NCBI RefSeq assembly: GCF_018139545.1
Contig: NZ_JAGSPJ010000001.1
Location: forward strand, 248,001-312,000
From: Affinundibacterium fentianense
GTDB lineage: Bacteria > Pseudomonadota > Gammaproteobacteria > Burkholderiales > Burkholderiaceae_D
Reading direction: 5' to 3'
Length of the DNA: 64,000 nt
Shown piece after piece: positions 1 to 8,682 of the stretch (positions are counted from its first letter, which is position 1; each line of letters opens with the position of its first letter). The translations under genes and the position numbers were made by a program. Below the pieces are notes generated by a model that saw only the letters and a program-made list of their open reading frames with translations, made no database searches and was not told the DNA's origin.

Positions 1-1
1 G

Positions 2-787
2 GCAGCTGCTATCTGGTCAAGTTCGCCAAAGGACATTTTGGATTTTCCAGCACGAACGTTTTTACGATTTTGTATCAATCACGCCTTACTCCAAGTAAAT
101 GATCGCCCTCAATGGCGTACCGTACAAAATGGCGCGCGTAGTTATGTCAAAAAAATCGCCGCAACTTTACAGGATATTCGTCTCAACAGTCCGGTGACTT
201 CGGTGAAGCGTGATCAGCAAGGTGTGCTGGTAACAAGCAATGGTAAGAGCGAAGTATTTGATCAAGTTATTTTCGCGACCCATGCGCCAGACACGCTGCG
301 TATGTTAACTGATCCAAGTCAAACGGAATTGGCATTGTTATCGAAAGTACGCTACCAGCCAAACACTGCTTATCTCCATACCGACATCACTTTGCTGCCC
401 CGAAATAAAAAGGTTTGGAGCGCTTGGAATTACATTGGAACAAGCGCAGACGCTAGTTCGACAACAGGTGCGACCCAATCAGTATGTGTGAGCTACCTAC
501 TCAATCAATTACAACGTCTCGACACAGAAACCCCTGTGATTGTGACCTTAAATCCTATTCATAAGCCACAGCCAGAGTCGGTGTATGCCCAATTTGAATA
601 CGATCATCCCGTGTTTGATCAAAGTGCGATCGACAGCCAAACCAATTTATCCAGTATCCAAGGTGCAAACAATACTTGGTTTGCGGGTGCTTGGACCGGC
701 TATGGTTTTCACGAAGACGGCTTGAAATCTGCATTACGTGTGGTGAAGCAATTTGATTTGAGTCCTGCTTGGGCTCGCATCGATTAA
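2..787 (+). CDS. FAD/NAD(P)-binding amine-oxidase-like protein, 5' end missing
   Basis: This is the C-terminal part of a flavin amine-oxidase-type protein (predicted NAD/FAD-binding protein, COG2907 type). The frame is open from the first bases of the window (AAAIWSSSPKDILDFPA...), so the gene begins outside and no start here is real. The visible part carries a substrate-domain strand (QVIFATHAPDTLRML) and a closing FAD-contact segment (TWFAGAWTGYGFHEDGLKSA), as expected near the end of this fold. It is followed after 50 bp by the DUF1365 gene and then a Cfa-type methyltransferase. In Rhodobacter and Rhodopseudomonas, homologous clusters act on unsaturated phospholipid acyl chains, so a lipid desaturase or oxidase role is likely but inferred. 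The N-terminal dinucleotide-binding motif is not in the window. Confidence 0.85.
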   Translation, partial: AAAIWSSSPKDILDFPARTFLRFCINHALLQVNDRPQWRTVQNGARSYVKKIAATLQDIRLNSPVTSVKRDQQGVLVTSNGKSEVFDQVIFATHAPDTLRMLTDPSQTELALLSKVRYQPNTAYLHTDITLLPRNKKVWSAWNYIGTSADASSTTGATQSVCVSYLLNQLQRLDTETPVIVTLNPIHKPQPESVYAQFEYDHPVFDQSAIDSQTNLSSIQGANNTWFAGAWTGYGFHEDGLKSALRVVKQFDLSPAWARID

Positions 788-837
788 TCGAGAATGAAAC
801 AACCGTTACGCAAACATAAAGAGAACGAAGATAAACA

Positions 838-1638
838 ATGGCATCGACACTAGTCAACGCTTTAGTAATGCACCAACGACTACGACCGGTCAAGCATCGT
901 TTCGTCTATCCAGTTTTTATGCTAAAGCTAGATATTGATGCACTAAGCCAATCGTCGAAAGACCTTCCAAACAGCGCAATGTTTGGTATCAATTGTTGGC
1001 GTCCGATTTCGATTCATACGAAAGATTATGGTCCACGTGATGGCTCTAGTTTGAAGCAGTGGATACAAAAGGTTCTCAGTTCGCATCAGGTTCAAGAGAT
1101 AGAAAAAATTGAGTTGCTGAGTTTTCCAAGAGTATTTGGTTATGCCTTTAATCCGATAAGCATTTGGTATTGCTACGACAAGCAAACTCAACTTCGTGCT
1201 GTATTGGCTGAGGTGAATAACACTTTTGGCGAGCATCACTTTTATTTATTGAGAGCCACCGAACATGAAGTGATCGAGAAGGACACCGAATTAATGAGTA
1301 CGAAAATGATGCATGTTTCTCCATTTTGTGAGGTTAAAGGGCATTATCAATTTAAGTTCTCCGAAACTACGAATAGATTCAAAGTCAATATCGATTATTA
1401 CGATGGCCAAGCTACATTGCTGCAAACTGCCATCATCGGAAAAACGCAGCAACTGACATCCGGTAACTTATTAAAGGCACTTTGCAAGCAACCTCTACTA
1501 ACCTTTGGCGTGTTCTACCGGATTCATTGGCACGCGCTGATTCTGTGGTTGAAAAAAGTCCCATTTCACCGTCAGGTACACTTCACCAATCAACAGATTT
1601 CGACTGGCAAAACAATAAAACAGGAGCAGATTAAATGA
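838..1638 (+). CDS. DUF1365 family protein
   Basis: A 266-residue protein of the DUF1365 (COG3496) family. Family-like segments are the opening STLVNALVMHQRLRPVKHRF, then RVFGYAFNPISIWYCYD near residue 100 and MMHVSPFCEVKGHYQF near residue 160. No signal peptide or clear membrane span is seen. The biochemical role is not established. The family nearly always sits between an FAD amine-oxidase-like gene and a cyclopropane-synthase-like gene, as here, which points to a step in modifying phospholipid acyl chains. The stop overlaps the next start by four bases (ATGA), indicating translational coupling. Confidence 0.88.
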   Translation: MASTLVNALVMHQRLRPVKHRFVYPVFMLKLDIDALSQSSKDLPNSAMFGINCWRPISIHTKDYGPRDGSSLKQWIQKVLSSHQVQEIEKIELLSFPRVFGYAFNPISIWYCYDKQTQLRAVLAEVNNTFGEHHFYLLRATEHEVIEKDTELMSTKMMHVSPFCEVKGHYQFKFSETTNRFKVNIDYYDGQATLLQTAIIGKTQQLTSGNLLKALCKQPLLTFGVFYRIHWHALILWLKKVPFHRQVHFTNQQISTGKTIKQEQIK

Positions 1639-2876
1639 GTTCAATTCAAACGACATCAAGTGACATGACGAACGATCCGAATGCGATGAAGACATCTGCT
1701 ATACCGACAAGTGCGCAATTGTTTATTCGCATGCTCAACAAAATCAAGCATGGCAATCTCCATCTCGTTACACCAAATGGGGATGTAATGAAATTTGGGG
1801 ATCAGCAACTATCCCAGTCGGTCATTTTAACGATTCACGATTGGCAAGCTTGTCGAAAAATTTTGCAAGGTGGCGACATTGGATTCGCCGAATGTTATGA
1901 AGCCGGATGGATTAGCACGAGTGATTTAACTGCCCTACTTCGCTTGGCAATTCAAAATGAGAATGCCTTGGACAAGGCAATTTTCGGCGGCAAGTTAATG
2001 GGGCTGTGGTACAAACTCAAGCATATATTGCGTCCGAACACACGCAAAGGGAGCCGCAAAAACATCCATGCGCACTACGACATTGGCAATTCCTTTTATC
2101 AATTGTGGCTCGATGCAAGTTGGACGTATTCGAGTGCAATCTTTTACGGTGATTACGACATCAGCTTGCAAGAAGCGCAGTACCGCAAATATCAGCGCAT
2201 TATTGATGTACTGGGTTTAAAAGCGGGAGATCGTGTTTTAGAAATTGGCTGCGGTTGGGGTGGGTTTGCAGAGCATGCTTCGGCGCGCGGGATTCATGTA
2301 CATGGGATCACTATTTCTCCCTCACAATTAGAAATAGCACAGCAAAGAATCCAACAAGCGCAACGACAAGATTTAGTCAAATTGGAATTGTGTGATTATC
2401 GTGATCTAAACGGTAGCTATGATGCGATCGTTTCTATCGAAATGTTCGAGGCAGTTGGCGAAGAATACTGGCCTACTTATTTCAAAACGGTGAATCAACG
2501 TCTGAAGGCAGGTGGCAAGGCACTTATACAAACTATTACGATTGACGAAGCGCGCTTTGAACGCTACCGCAGTGGCACCGATTTTATTCAACAATATATT
2601 TTCCCTGGCGGCATGTTGCCAAGCCCACCTCGCTTTATGCAACTGGCGCAGCAGCATGGTTTGCAAACACGCGATCAATACGCATTTGGCAAAGATTATG
2701 CGGAGACCTTGCGCCGTTGGAATCATGACTTTGAGAATAATATCGATGGCATTCATGGTCTAGGTTTTGGCACTGCGTTCCAACGAATCTGGCAACTCTA
2801 TTTTTCTTATTGCGAAGCCGGCTTCGATGAAGGTCGCACCGATGTTTATCAATTCTTATTACAGAAGAGTGCGTGA
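1635..2876 (+). CDS. cfa: cyclopropane-fatty-acyl-phospholipid synthase family methyltransferase
   Basis: A 413-residue SAM-dependent lipid methyltransferase of the Cfa/mycolic acid cyclopropane synthase family. The N-terminal lipid-binding region ends near NIHAHYDIGNSFYQLWLD (about residues 145-165). The SAM motif is VLEIGCGWGGFAEHA (about 200-215), followed by GITISPSQLEIAQQR and the SIEMFEAVGEEYW segment. Length matches the family (about 380-420). It methylates double bonds of membrane phospholipid acyl chains. Whether the product is a cyclopropane ring or a methyl-branched chain cannot be told from sequence, because UfaM-type enzymes of furan fatty acid synthesis belong to the same family. 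It overlaps the genes on both sides by a few bases. Confidence 0.92.
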   Translation: MSSIQTTSSDMTNDPNAMKTSAIPTSAQLFIRMLNKIKHGNLHLVTPNGDVMKFGDQQLSQSVILTIHDWQACRKILQGGDIGFAECYEAGWISTSDLTALLRLAIQNENALDKAIFGGKLMGLWYKLKHILRPNTRKGSRKNIHAHYDIGNSFYQLWLDASWTYSSAIFYGDYDISLQEAQYRKYQRIIDVLGLKAGDRVLEIGCGWGGFAEHASARGIHVHGITISPSQLEIAQQRIQQAQRQDLVKLELCDYRDLNGSYDAIVSIEMFEAVGEEYWPTYFKTVNQRLKAGGKALIQTITIDEARFERYRSGTDFIQQYIFPGGMLPSPPRFMQLAQQHGLQTRDQYAFGKDYAETLRRWNHDFENNIDGIHGLGFGTAFQRIWQLYFSYCEAGFDEGRTDVYQFLLQKSA

Positions 2877-3445
2877 TGCGTAGCGCTTTTAAAATCCTGT
2901 TATTTATCGCCACGATACTGTTGTATCCGACAGCTAATGCACAGCTATGGAAGCAGCATTTGCCGCAGGCGAAGATCGTAGGTGGAGGAGAATTTCGTTG
3001 GTGGGGTTTCTCGATCTACACCGCACGAATTTGGCAACAAGCTCCAAACAAAGATGGTGGCCTAGACCAAAACGCAAGCTTCGCTTTAGAAATCACCTAT
3101 AAAAAATCCATCAGCCGCGATCGCTTTGTCGATTCCAGTATCGATGAGATCAAGCGTTTGCATGGTGATAAATTTAATGCCGACAAGTTGAAAGTCTGGC
3201 GTCAATACATGGAAAAAGCCTTCATCGATGTTCAATCTGGTGATCAATTAATTGGGGTGTATTTACCCGGGATTGGCTGTCGCTTTTATAGCCAGCAAAC
3301 TTTATTGGCGGAGATCCCCGACGAAACTTTTGCGAATGCTTTTTTCTCGATTTGGCTAGACCCTCGTACTAAAGATAACAATTTACGTCAACAGCTATTG
3401 GGTAACAACAAAGCAGTGACAGCAATAACTGGCTCATCGATGTGA
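2876..3445 (+). CDS. chalcone isomerase-like secreted protein
   Basis: A protein of about 189 residues with an N-terminal signal peptide (hydrophobic core KILLFIATILLY, likely cleavage after ANA) and a chalcone-isomerase-like domain (GGGEFRWWGFSIYTARIW; DVQSGDQLIGVYLPGIGCRF; FANAFFSIWLDPRTKD). Bacterial members of this fold lack flavonoid substrates, and the relatives that have been studied bind fatty acids or haem, so a periplasmic lipid-binding role fits the operon. A GTG at 2873 could start the frame. The ATG at 2876, overlapping the upstream TGA, was preferred. The last codons overlap the next gene. Confidence 0.82.
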   Translation: MRSAFKILLFIATILLYPTANAQLWKQHLPQAKIVGGGEFRWWGFSIYTARIWQQAPNKDGGLDQNASFALEITYKKSISRDRFVDSSIDEIKRLHGDKFNADKLKVWRQYMEKAFIDVQSGDQLIGVYLPGIGCRFYSQQTLLAEIPDETFANAFFSIWLDPRTKDNNLRQQLLGNNKAVTAITGSSM

Positions 3446-4731
3446 AAACTTCTGCATTCATTTTCTATGGTTTACTGGGACTGCCTCTCGCGATGGCAGC
3501 CCTGCCTGTCTATGTGCAGATTCCGAACTATTACACCGCGCAGTTAGGTTTGCCCTTAGCAATCACGGGCTTAGTATTGTTCTTTGCACGTATGTTCGAT
3601 ACGGTGCAAGATCCCTTTATTGGACAACTGGTCGATAAAGTTGGATGTAGCAATCCTAGCTGGATCATTGCATCAGCTGTCATGCTATGCCTTAGTTTTT
3701 CGGGTTTGTGGCTGCCCCCTGCATTCGCACGAGAATCGAATACCTTATTATTGATTTGGCTTGGCGTGATGCTTAGTCTCGCCTATACAGCACATAGCAT
3801 GTTAAACATTGCTTACTTGGCTTGGGGTTCTAGTCTAGAAAATCGAAATTTAAGTGATTCCGCTACCGATACAACATTGCATCAGTTATTAGGCGCATCC
3901 GCTTGGCGAGAAGCATTTGGCATGATTGGCGTCATACTCGCGAGCGTTATTCCAAGCTGGATCGTATTGCAAGATACCAATCAAGCTAGCGCGCAATTAA
4001 GTCAATATGTAGTTGTCTTCACTGGTCTAGTTGGACTCGCGGTCTGTGCCCTTATAGTTGGCGCAACTAAGCCACTAAAACGCAGCGCGCATGCTGTGAT
4101 TGCATTACGCGTACTTCTTAAAAATTCACGCTTTCTCGCGCTGCTTCGAATTTATTTTTTTAATTCTTTGTCGGTGGCGATACCTGCCAGTCTCATTTTG
4201 TTTTTCATTAGCGATCGCATACAAACTCCAGAAAAAACAGCGCTTTATTTATCATCTTACTTTGTCGCTGGTGCATGTGGCTTACCTATCTGGATCAAGT
4301 TAGCTAAGCGAATTGGTCCGCAGCGTGCTTGGCAAATCGGGATGTTGATTGCAGTGCTGAGTTTTGTGAGTGCAAGTTTGCTTGGTGCTGGCGACAGTAC
4401 TGCATTTATACTGGTTTGCATAGCTTCAGGCTTAGCGCTGGGTGCAGATCTTGCATTACCGCCGGTGTTGCTTACCGTGGTGGTGGATGATCAACAAAAT
4501 ATGGGAGCTTATTTTGGTCTCTGGTCGCTCATCGGTAAATTTACCTTGGCCTTAGCTGGCCTTAGTTTGTCGCTTCTTGCGCTACTCGGCTATGAAGCGC
4601 ATCAAACGAACCAAATGAATCATGCCAATAGTTTGTTCGCACTAAGCTTTAGCTATGCCGTTCTCCCTTGCGCCTTCAAACTGATCGCGCTCTTTTTACT
4701 TCGTCAATTTTCTAAGAGCTTTTCATCATGA
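3442..4731 (+). CDS. MFS transporter (sugar/cation-symporter-like subgroup)
   Basis: A 429-residue integral membrane protein with about 12 hydrophobic segments, starting at GTG (GTGA overlap with the upstream stop). The segment FARMFDTVQDPFIGQLVDKVG near residue 50 resembles the RxxDxxxDPxxG loop of the MFS_2 (GPH, MelB-like) subgroup. The substrate cannot be named. Every neighbour in this overlapping operon belongs to a lipid-modification cluster, so a lipid-related or precursor substrate is more likely than a sugar, but this is inference. Similar carriers occur in the related clusters of other proteobacteria. Confidence 0.85.
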   Translation: MKTSAFIFYGLLGLPLAMAALPVYVQIPNYYTAQLGLPLAITGLVLFFARMFDTVQDPFIGQLVDKVGCSNPSWIIASAVMLCLSFSGLWLPPAFARESNTLLLIWLGVMLSLAYTAHSMLNIAYLAWGSSLENRNLSDSATDTTLHQLLGASAWREAFGMIGVILASVIPSWIVLQDTNQASAQLSQYVVVFTGLVGLAVCALIVGATKPLKRSAHAVIALRVLLKNSRFLALLRIYFFNSLSVAIPASLILFFISDRIQTPEKTALYLSSYFVAGACGLPIWIKLAKRIGPQRAWQIGMLIAVLSFVSASLLGAGDSTAFILVCIASGLALGADLALPPVLLTVVVDDQQNMGAYFGLWSLIGKFTLALAGLSLSLLALLGYEAHQTNQMNHANSLFALSFSYAVLPCAFKLIALFLLRQFSKSFSS

Positions 4732-5267
4732 TCAAAAAAATCCTTCTGACTTTAAGCGCAGTGTCGTTCACATTTTTTCTGAGCGCTTGCGCTATCACCG
4801 ATGTGAATCACTATAGAGATGTTAAACCGCAACTCGATTTAGAGAAATTTTTTCTCGGAACAACCGACGCATGGGGTATGTTTCAACAAAGAAACGGCGC
4901 AGTGGTTAAGCGTTTTCATGTTGTCATCGATACCAAGAAAATCGGCGACGAATTAGTCCTAGATGAGAACTTCGTGTATGACGATGGCAGCAAACAACAA
5001 CGCATTTGGCGCTTACGTAAAAATGCCGATGGTCGCTGGGTTGGCAAGGCAGACGATGTGAAAGGAGACGCCCTAGGCGAGCTTGCTGGCAACGCCTTCA
5101 AATGGCAATACACCCTGCTGTTACCGGTCGATGGTAGTGTCTATGAAATGGCGATGGACGATTGGATGTATCTAATCGATGAAAACACCATGGTCAATCG
5201 CGCCAAAATGAGTAAGTTTGGTTTTGAAGTGGGTGAAGTCACTTTATTTTTCCGTCGGAGAGGATGA
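4728..5267 (+). CDS. DUF3833 family lipoprotein
   Basis: A 179-residue lipoprotein. The signal sequence has a lipobox-like FFLSAC with the acylated cysteine near residue 21. The mature part matches the DUF3833 family (DVKPQLDLEKFFLGTTDAWG; ending in the DDWMYLIDENTMVNRA and KFGFEVGEVTLFFRR segments). It is probably anchored to a membrane facing the periplasm. DUF3833 genes recur with cfa, DUF1365 and FAD-oxidase genes. Their function is unknown, though the beta-rich sequence suggests a lipid-binding barrel. It overlaps both neighbours by four bases. Confidence 0.85.
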   Translation: MIKKILLTLSAVSFTFFLSACAITDVNHYRDVKPQLDLEKFFLGTTDAWGMFQQRNGAVVKRFHVVIDTKKIGDELVLDENFVYDDGSKQQRIWRLRKNADGRWVGKADDVKGDALGELAGNAFKWQYTLLLPVDGSVYEMAMDDWMYLIDENTMVNRAKMSKFGFEVGEVTLFFRRRG

Positions 5268-6058
5268 TGCGACTCCCTTTTTTACCACCACTTAATCGTC
5301 CGATTCGTGATTGGAGCGGACAAACGATATGGATCATCGGCGCTTCAAGTGGCATCGGTGCTGCGCTCGCCCAAGCATTGTTGCAGCGTAATGCCAAGGT
5401 GATCTTATCTGCGCGCCGGGTCGATCGTCTCAATGCCATTGCAGGCACCAATCCGAATGCCCATGTATTGAGTTTTGATGCGACGAATCAAGGGGAATGG
5501 AACAATGCGAGTGCGGATTTGCTGGCGCGTTTTCAATATATCGATTTAGTCATCTTTTGCGCCGCTAAGTATCAGCCAGAGCGCAGTTGGGATGTGGATG
5601 CGAATGATGCGGCAACAACGATTAAAATTAATCTTGAAAGCGTCTATCAGGGACTGCAATCGGTCCTGCCACCTATGCTTCGTCGAGGCAGCGGCGGAAT
5701 CGCGATTCTTGCCAGCGTCGCAGGCTATGTTGGATTGCCGAACGCCAGCGTTTATGGGCCGAGCAAAGCTGCATTAATTAATTTAAGCGAGCTTTTGTAC
5801 AGTGATCTGCACAAAAAGAATATCAATGTGTATTTGGTCAATCCAGGTTTTGTACAAACTGAACTAACCAGCAAAAACGATTTCGACATGCCCGCATTAC
5901 AAACGCCAGAACAAGCAGCACAGGCAATACTTGAAGGAATCGCCAACGGAGATTTTGAAATTCATTTCCCTAAGCGCTTCACCTTAGGGCTCAAGCTATT
6001 TCAAATACTGCCTTATCGCTGGCGTTTTGCATTGATTCGGCGCTTTGTCCTTGTCTAA
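5264..6058 (+). CDS. short-chain dehydrogenase/reductase
   Basis: A 264-residue SDR-family oxidoreductase. The cofactor motif is GASSGIG (about residues 27-33), the basic residues in ILSARRVDR favour NADP(H), and the catalytic set is present as the Ser of ILASVAGYVG and the YGPSKAA Tyr/Lys pair. The PGFVQTEL segment after the active site is classical. A GGAGAGG ribosome-binding site precedes two adjacent ATG codons, and the first overlaps the upstream stop. As the last overlapping gene of the operon, it probably reduces or oxidises a carbonyl or hydroxyl intermediate of the same lipid pathway (inference). Confidence 0.88.
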   Translation: MMRLPFLPPLNRPIRDWSGQTIWIIGASSGIGAALAQALLQRNAKVILSARRVDRLNAIAGTNPNAHVLSFDATNQGEWNNASADLLARFQYIDLVIFCAAKYQPERSWDVDANDAATTIKINLESVYQGLQSVLPPMLRRGSGGIAILASVAGYVGLPNASVYGPSKAALINLSELLYSDLHKKNINVYLVNPGFVQTELTSKNDFDMPALQTPEQAAQAILEGIANGDFEIHFPKRFTLGLKLFQILPYRWRFALIRRFVLV

Positions 6059-6141
6059 TACAATCCTTTGAGAAAAAGAATGTCAATGGAAAAAGCGCCT
6101 AATAATAAACTACAGATACGCTCACAGAACACATATTCACC

Positions 6142-6567
6142 ATGCCTACACCACTAGTACAAAAAATTATGGATTGGTACGCAAGCCTCAGTCCGTCTAC
6201 GCTACCGCAAATTACCAGTCTCTATGCAATCGATGCACGATTCAAAGACCCGTTTAACGAGGTCGTCGGAGTAGAAGCCATCGCGAAGATTTTTGAGCAC
6301 ATGTTTGCAAGCACAGAAGCACCGCGTTTCATTTTTGAAGAAGTCATTGAACAAGGACAAAAGGTATTTCTCACCTGGGAATTTCACTTCGGATTGCGGG
6401 GCAAAAATTATGTAGTCAAAGGCGGTTCTATGCTGACATTCAACGAACAAGGAATGATCACCGATCACCGCGATTACTGGGATGCTGCAGAAGAGCTATG
6501 GGAGAAGTTACCGATTGTAGGTACTTTGGTTGGCTGGCTGCGCCACAAATTTAAGGTGCAGACCTGA
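6142..6567 (+). CDS. NTF2-like (SnoaL-type) small protein
   Basis: A 141-residue single-domain protein of the NTF2/SnoaL-like fold. It opens with a helix (VQKIMDWYASLSP), then YAIDARFKDPFNEVVGVEAI, the EWEFHFG-like central strand (VFLTWEFHFGLRG) and ITDHRDYWDAAEELWEKLP at the end. Such proteins are ligand-binding cones or isomerases. Relatives are standard members of clusters with ECF sigma factor/ChrR, SDR and FAD-oxidase genes. Unlike its upstream neighbours it is separated by an 83-bp gap, so it may have its own promoter. I saw no convincing sigma-E/ChrR-type promoter there. A terminator follows. Confidence 0.82.
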   Translation: MPTPLVQKIMDWYASLSPSTLPQITSLYAIDARFKDPFNEVVGVEAIAKIFEHMFASTEAPRFIFEEVIEQGQKVFLTWEFHFGLRGKNYVVKGGSMLTFNEQGMITDHRDYWDAAEELWEKLPIVGTLVGWLRHKFKVQT

Positions 6568-6591
6568 GTCGTATTATCGAACGTAAATAGC

Positions 6592-6634
6592 ATAAAAAAA
6601 CGCCGCGATTTCTTATTCGCGGCGTTCACTTATT
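6592..6634. terminator. bidirectional rho-independent terminator
   Basis: A perfect 10-bp stem (AACGCCGCGA at 6599-6608 with its complement at 6617-6626) has an AT-rich loop, an A-run on the left and a T-rich stretch on the right. It separates two converging genes and can stop transcripts from both sides. Confidence 0.85.
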
Positions 6635-6669
6635 TATACATAGCTTCAAATTTCAATCGTTCGTTTCAA

Positions 6670-8556
6670 TCATTTCCAATCCCCACGCAATTCTTTCACC
6701 TGCTGCTGCAATCCTTCAGGTGATATTTTATCGGGGTCTTGGGGCTCACCGACCACTAATTCCAAACGAGAAAATGGCCCGCGGCGGAATGAGCGATGGA
6801 AAGGATTACCCTTGTCGCGCGACAGCAAACTACCCCAAAGACCGCGTAATGCCATAGGAATCACTGGTACTGGTGTGCGTTCTACGATTTTCATCACACC
6901 GCCTTTAAACTCATTGATTTCACCATCGCGGGTCAATTTCCCTTCTGGGAAAATACACACCAAATCCCCTTCATGTAAGGCTTGCGCCACATCGATAAAC
7001 GATTTTTCCATCAGCCAAGGATTTTCTTTTGCTGGCGCGATGGGAATCGCTTTGGCGGTACGAAATACCCAAGATAAGAAGGGAATCTTAAAAATATTAT
7101 GATCCATCATAAAGCGAATCGGGCGCGGGCTATACGCCATGATGACGATCGCATCCATGTAGCTGACGTGATTACAAACTAAAACTGCTGCACCCTGCTC
7201 TGGAATTTTATCGACATTGATGCCCTTCACTCTATGCACGGTATGAATCAAAATCCAAGCAACGAAGCGCATCAAAAACTCTGGAACGACGCTGAAAATA
7301 TAGATCGCCACCAGTGCATTTAAAATCGCAGTCGCCATAAAAATCTGCGGAATGGTAAATCCTTGCTTCAACATCAGCATCGCAGCTAAAGCAGCGACCA
7401 CCATAAATAAGGCATTCATGATATTCATGCCAGCAATCGTACGTGACAGATGTTTAGGATCGCAGCGAGTTTGAATCAACGCGAACAAGGGCACGATATA
7501 CAAGCCACCAAAAATACCTATCATAAAAATATCGAACAAGATTTTGTAGCTACCGACTTGATCGATAAAACTCATCGCCGTCACTGCCGCAGTGTTGGTG
7601 TACATCAAACTCGACAGATATAAATCGAAGCCAAAGATGGACAAGCCAATTGCGCCGAATGGCACCAAACCAATTTCCACTTTGTGTCCAGATAAACGCT
7701 CACATAGCAAAGAACCAGCACCAATCCCAAAAGAGAAAATCGTCAATAACAAAACAAAAACACTATGGTCACCGTGCAGATAATCTTTGGCATAAAGCGG
7801 AAATTGCGCAAGCAAGATCGCGCCATAAAACCAAAACCAAGAATTGGCTAATAGGGATAAAAAGACGGGACGATTTTTTTTACTGAAGCTTAAATTGCGC
7901 ACGGTTTCAGTAGCGGGATTCCAATTGATTTTTAAATCCGGGACTGGTGCAGGTGAGATTGGAATACGTAAGCTAAACAACCAACCAATAATAGCAATGA
8001 TAATCGTGCCGCCAGCAACTAGCTCTATTCCCCAAGGTTTATGTACCACGAGCATAGCACCTAAAATCTCACCTAACAGTATGCCAACGAAGGTTCCCAT
8101 TTCAATGACACCATTGCCACCAACCAACTCATCGGCATGCAAATGCTGCGGCAAATAGGCGTACTTAACGGGACCAAACAAAGTGGAGTGAATACCCATT
8201 CCAGCCACCGCCGCTACTAATACCCAGATATTGTGTGTCATCCAACCAAAACCTGCGATCAGCATAATGACTATCTCTAGTAGCTTGACATAGCGTGCCA
8301 TACGCCCTTTTTCAAACTTATCGGCTAATTGCCCTGATGTCGCAGAAAACAAAACAAAGGGCAAAATGAACAAGCCTGGAATCAAATTATTCAACAAGCC
8401 TACATCCATCGTGGTCCAAGTTAAGGCATCGTAAGTCAAGATCGTCAGCAAAGCCGTCTTAAACACATTGTCATTAAATGCGCCAAAAAATTGCGTCCAA
8501 AAAAACGGCGCAAAGCGGCGCTCTTTCAATAGGGTGAACTGGCTGTGTTGGCTCAT
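6670..8556 (-). CDS. MFS lysophospholipid-transporter / 1-acylglycerol-3-phosphate acyltransferase fusion
   Basis: A two-domain protein of about 628 residues. Residues about 10-410 are an LplT-like MFS transporter (FFWTQFFGAFNDNVFKTALL; ATSGQLADKFEKGRMARYVK). Residues about 430-620 are a PlsC-type acyltransferase with the NHVSYMDA H-x4-D motif, FPEGKLTRDGEINEFKGGV as the glycerophosphate-binding block, and a proline block (VPVIPMAL). It resembles LplT-Aas without the acyl-ACP ligase domain, and probably imports and re-acylates lysophospholipids at the inner membrane. A TTG at 8574 could extend the frame by six codons, but the ATG at 8556 aligns better with the start of the transporter. Confidence 0.9.
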   Translation of the reverse strand: MSQHSQFTLLKERRFAPFFWTQFFGAFNDNVFKTALLTILTYDALTWTTMDVGLLNNLIPGLFILPFVLFSATSGQLADKFEKGRMARYVKLLEIVIMLIAGFGWMTHNIWVLVAAVAGMGIHSTLFGPVKYAYLPQHLHADELVGGNGVIEMGTFVGILLGEILGAMLVVHKPWGIELVAGGTIIIAIIGWLFSLRIPISPAPVPDLKINWNPATETVRNLSFSKKNRPVFLSLLANSWFWFYGAILLAQFPLYAKDYLHGDHSVFVLLLTIFSFGIGAGSLLCERLSGHKVEIGLVPFGAIGLSIFGFDLYLSSLMYTNTAAVTAMSFIDQVGSYKILFDIFMIGIFGGLYIVPLFALIQTRCDPKHLSRTIAGMNIMNALFMVVAALAAMLMLKQGFTIPQIFMATAILNALVAIYIFSVVPEFLMRFVAWILIHTVHRVKGINVDKIPEQGAAVLVCNHVSYMDAIVIMAYSPRPIRFMMDHNIFKIPFLSWVFRTAKAIPIAPAKENPWLMEKSFIDVAQALHEGDLVCIFPEGKLTRDGEINEFKGGVMKIVERTPVPVIPMALRGLWGSLLSRDKGNPFHRSFRRGPFSRLELVVGEPQDPDKISPEGLQQQVKELRGDWK

Positions 8557-8682
8557 ATCAGTATAGGCTCGCAAGGACGACTATTAATAAAAAAACTAAT
8601 TCTAAAGTAATTAGCTTTGAAATTGGCTTATTTTTCAACCTGGGAAGTTTCAACAACAAAAACAATCTAACTTGCGAGGAAA

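Noticed and set aside
6059-6141. Sigma-E/ChrR-type promoter (TGATCC ... TAAGAA-like) before the NTF2-like gene
   Set aside because: No matching -35 and -10 pair was found at suitable spacing.
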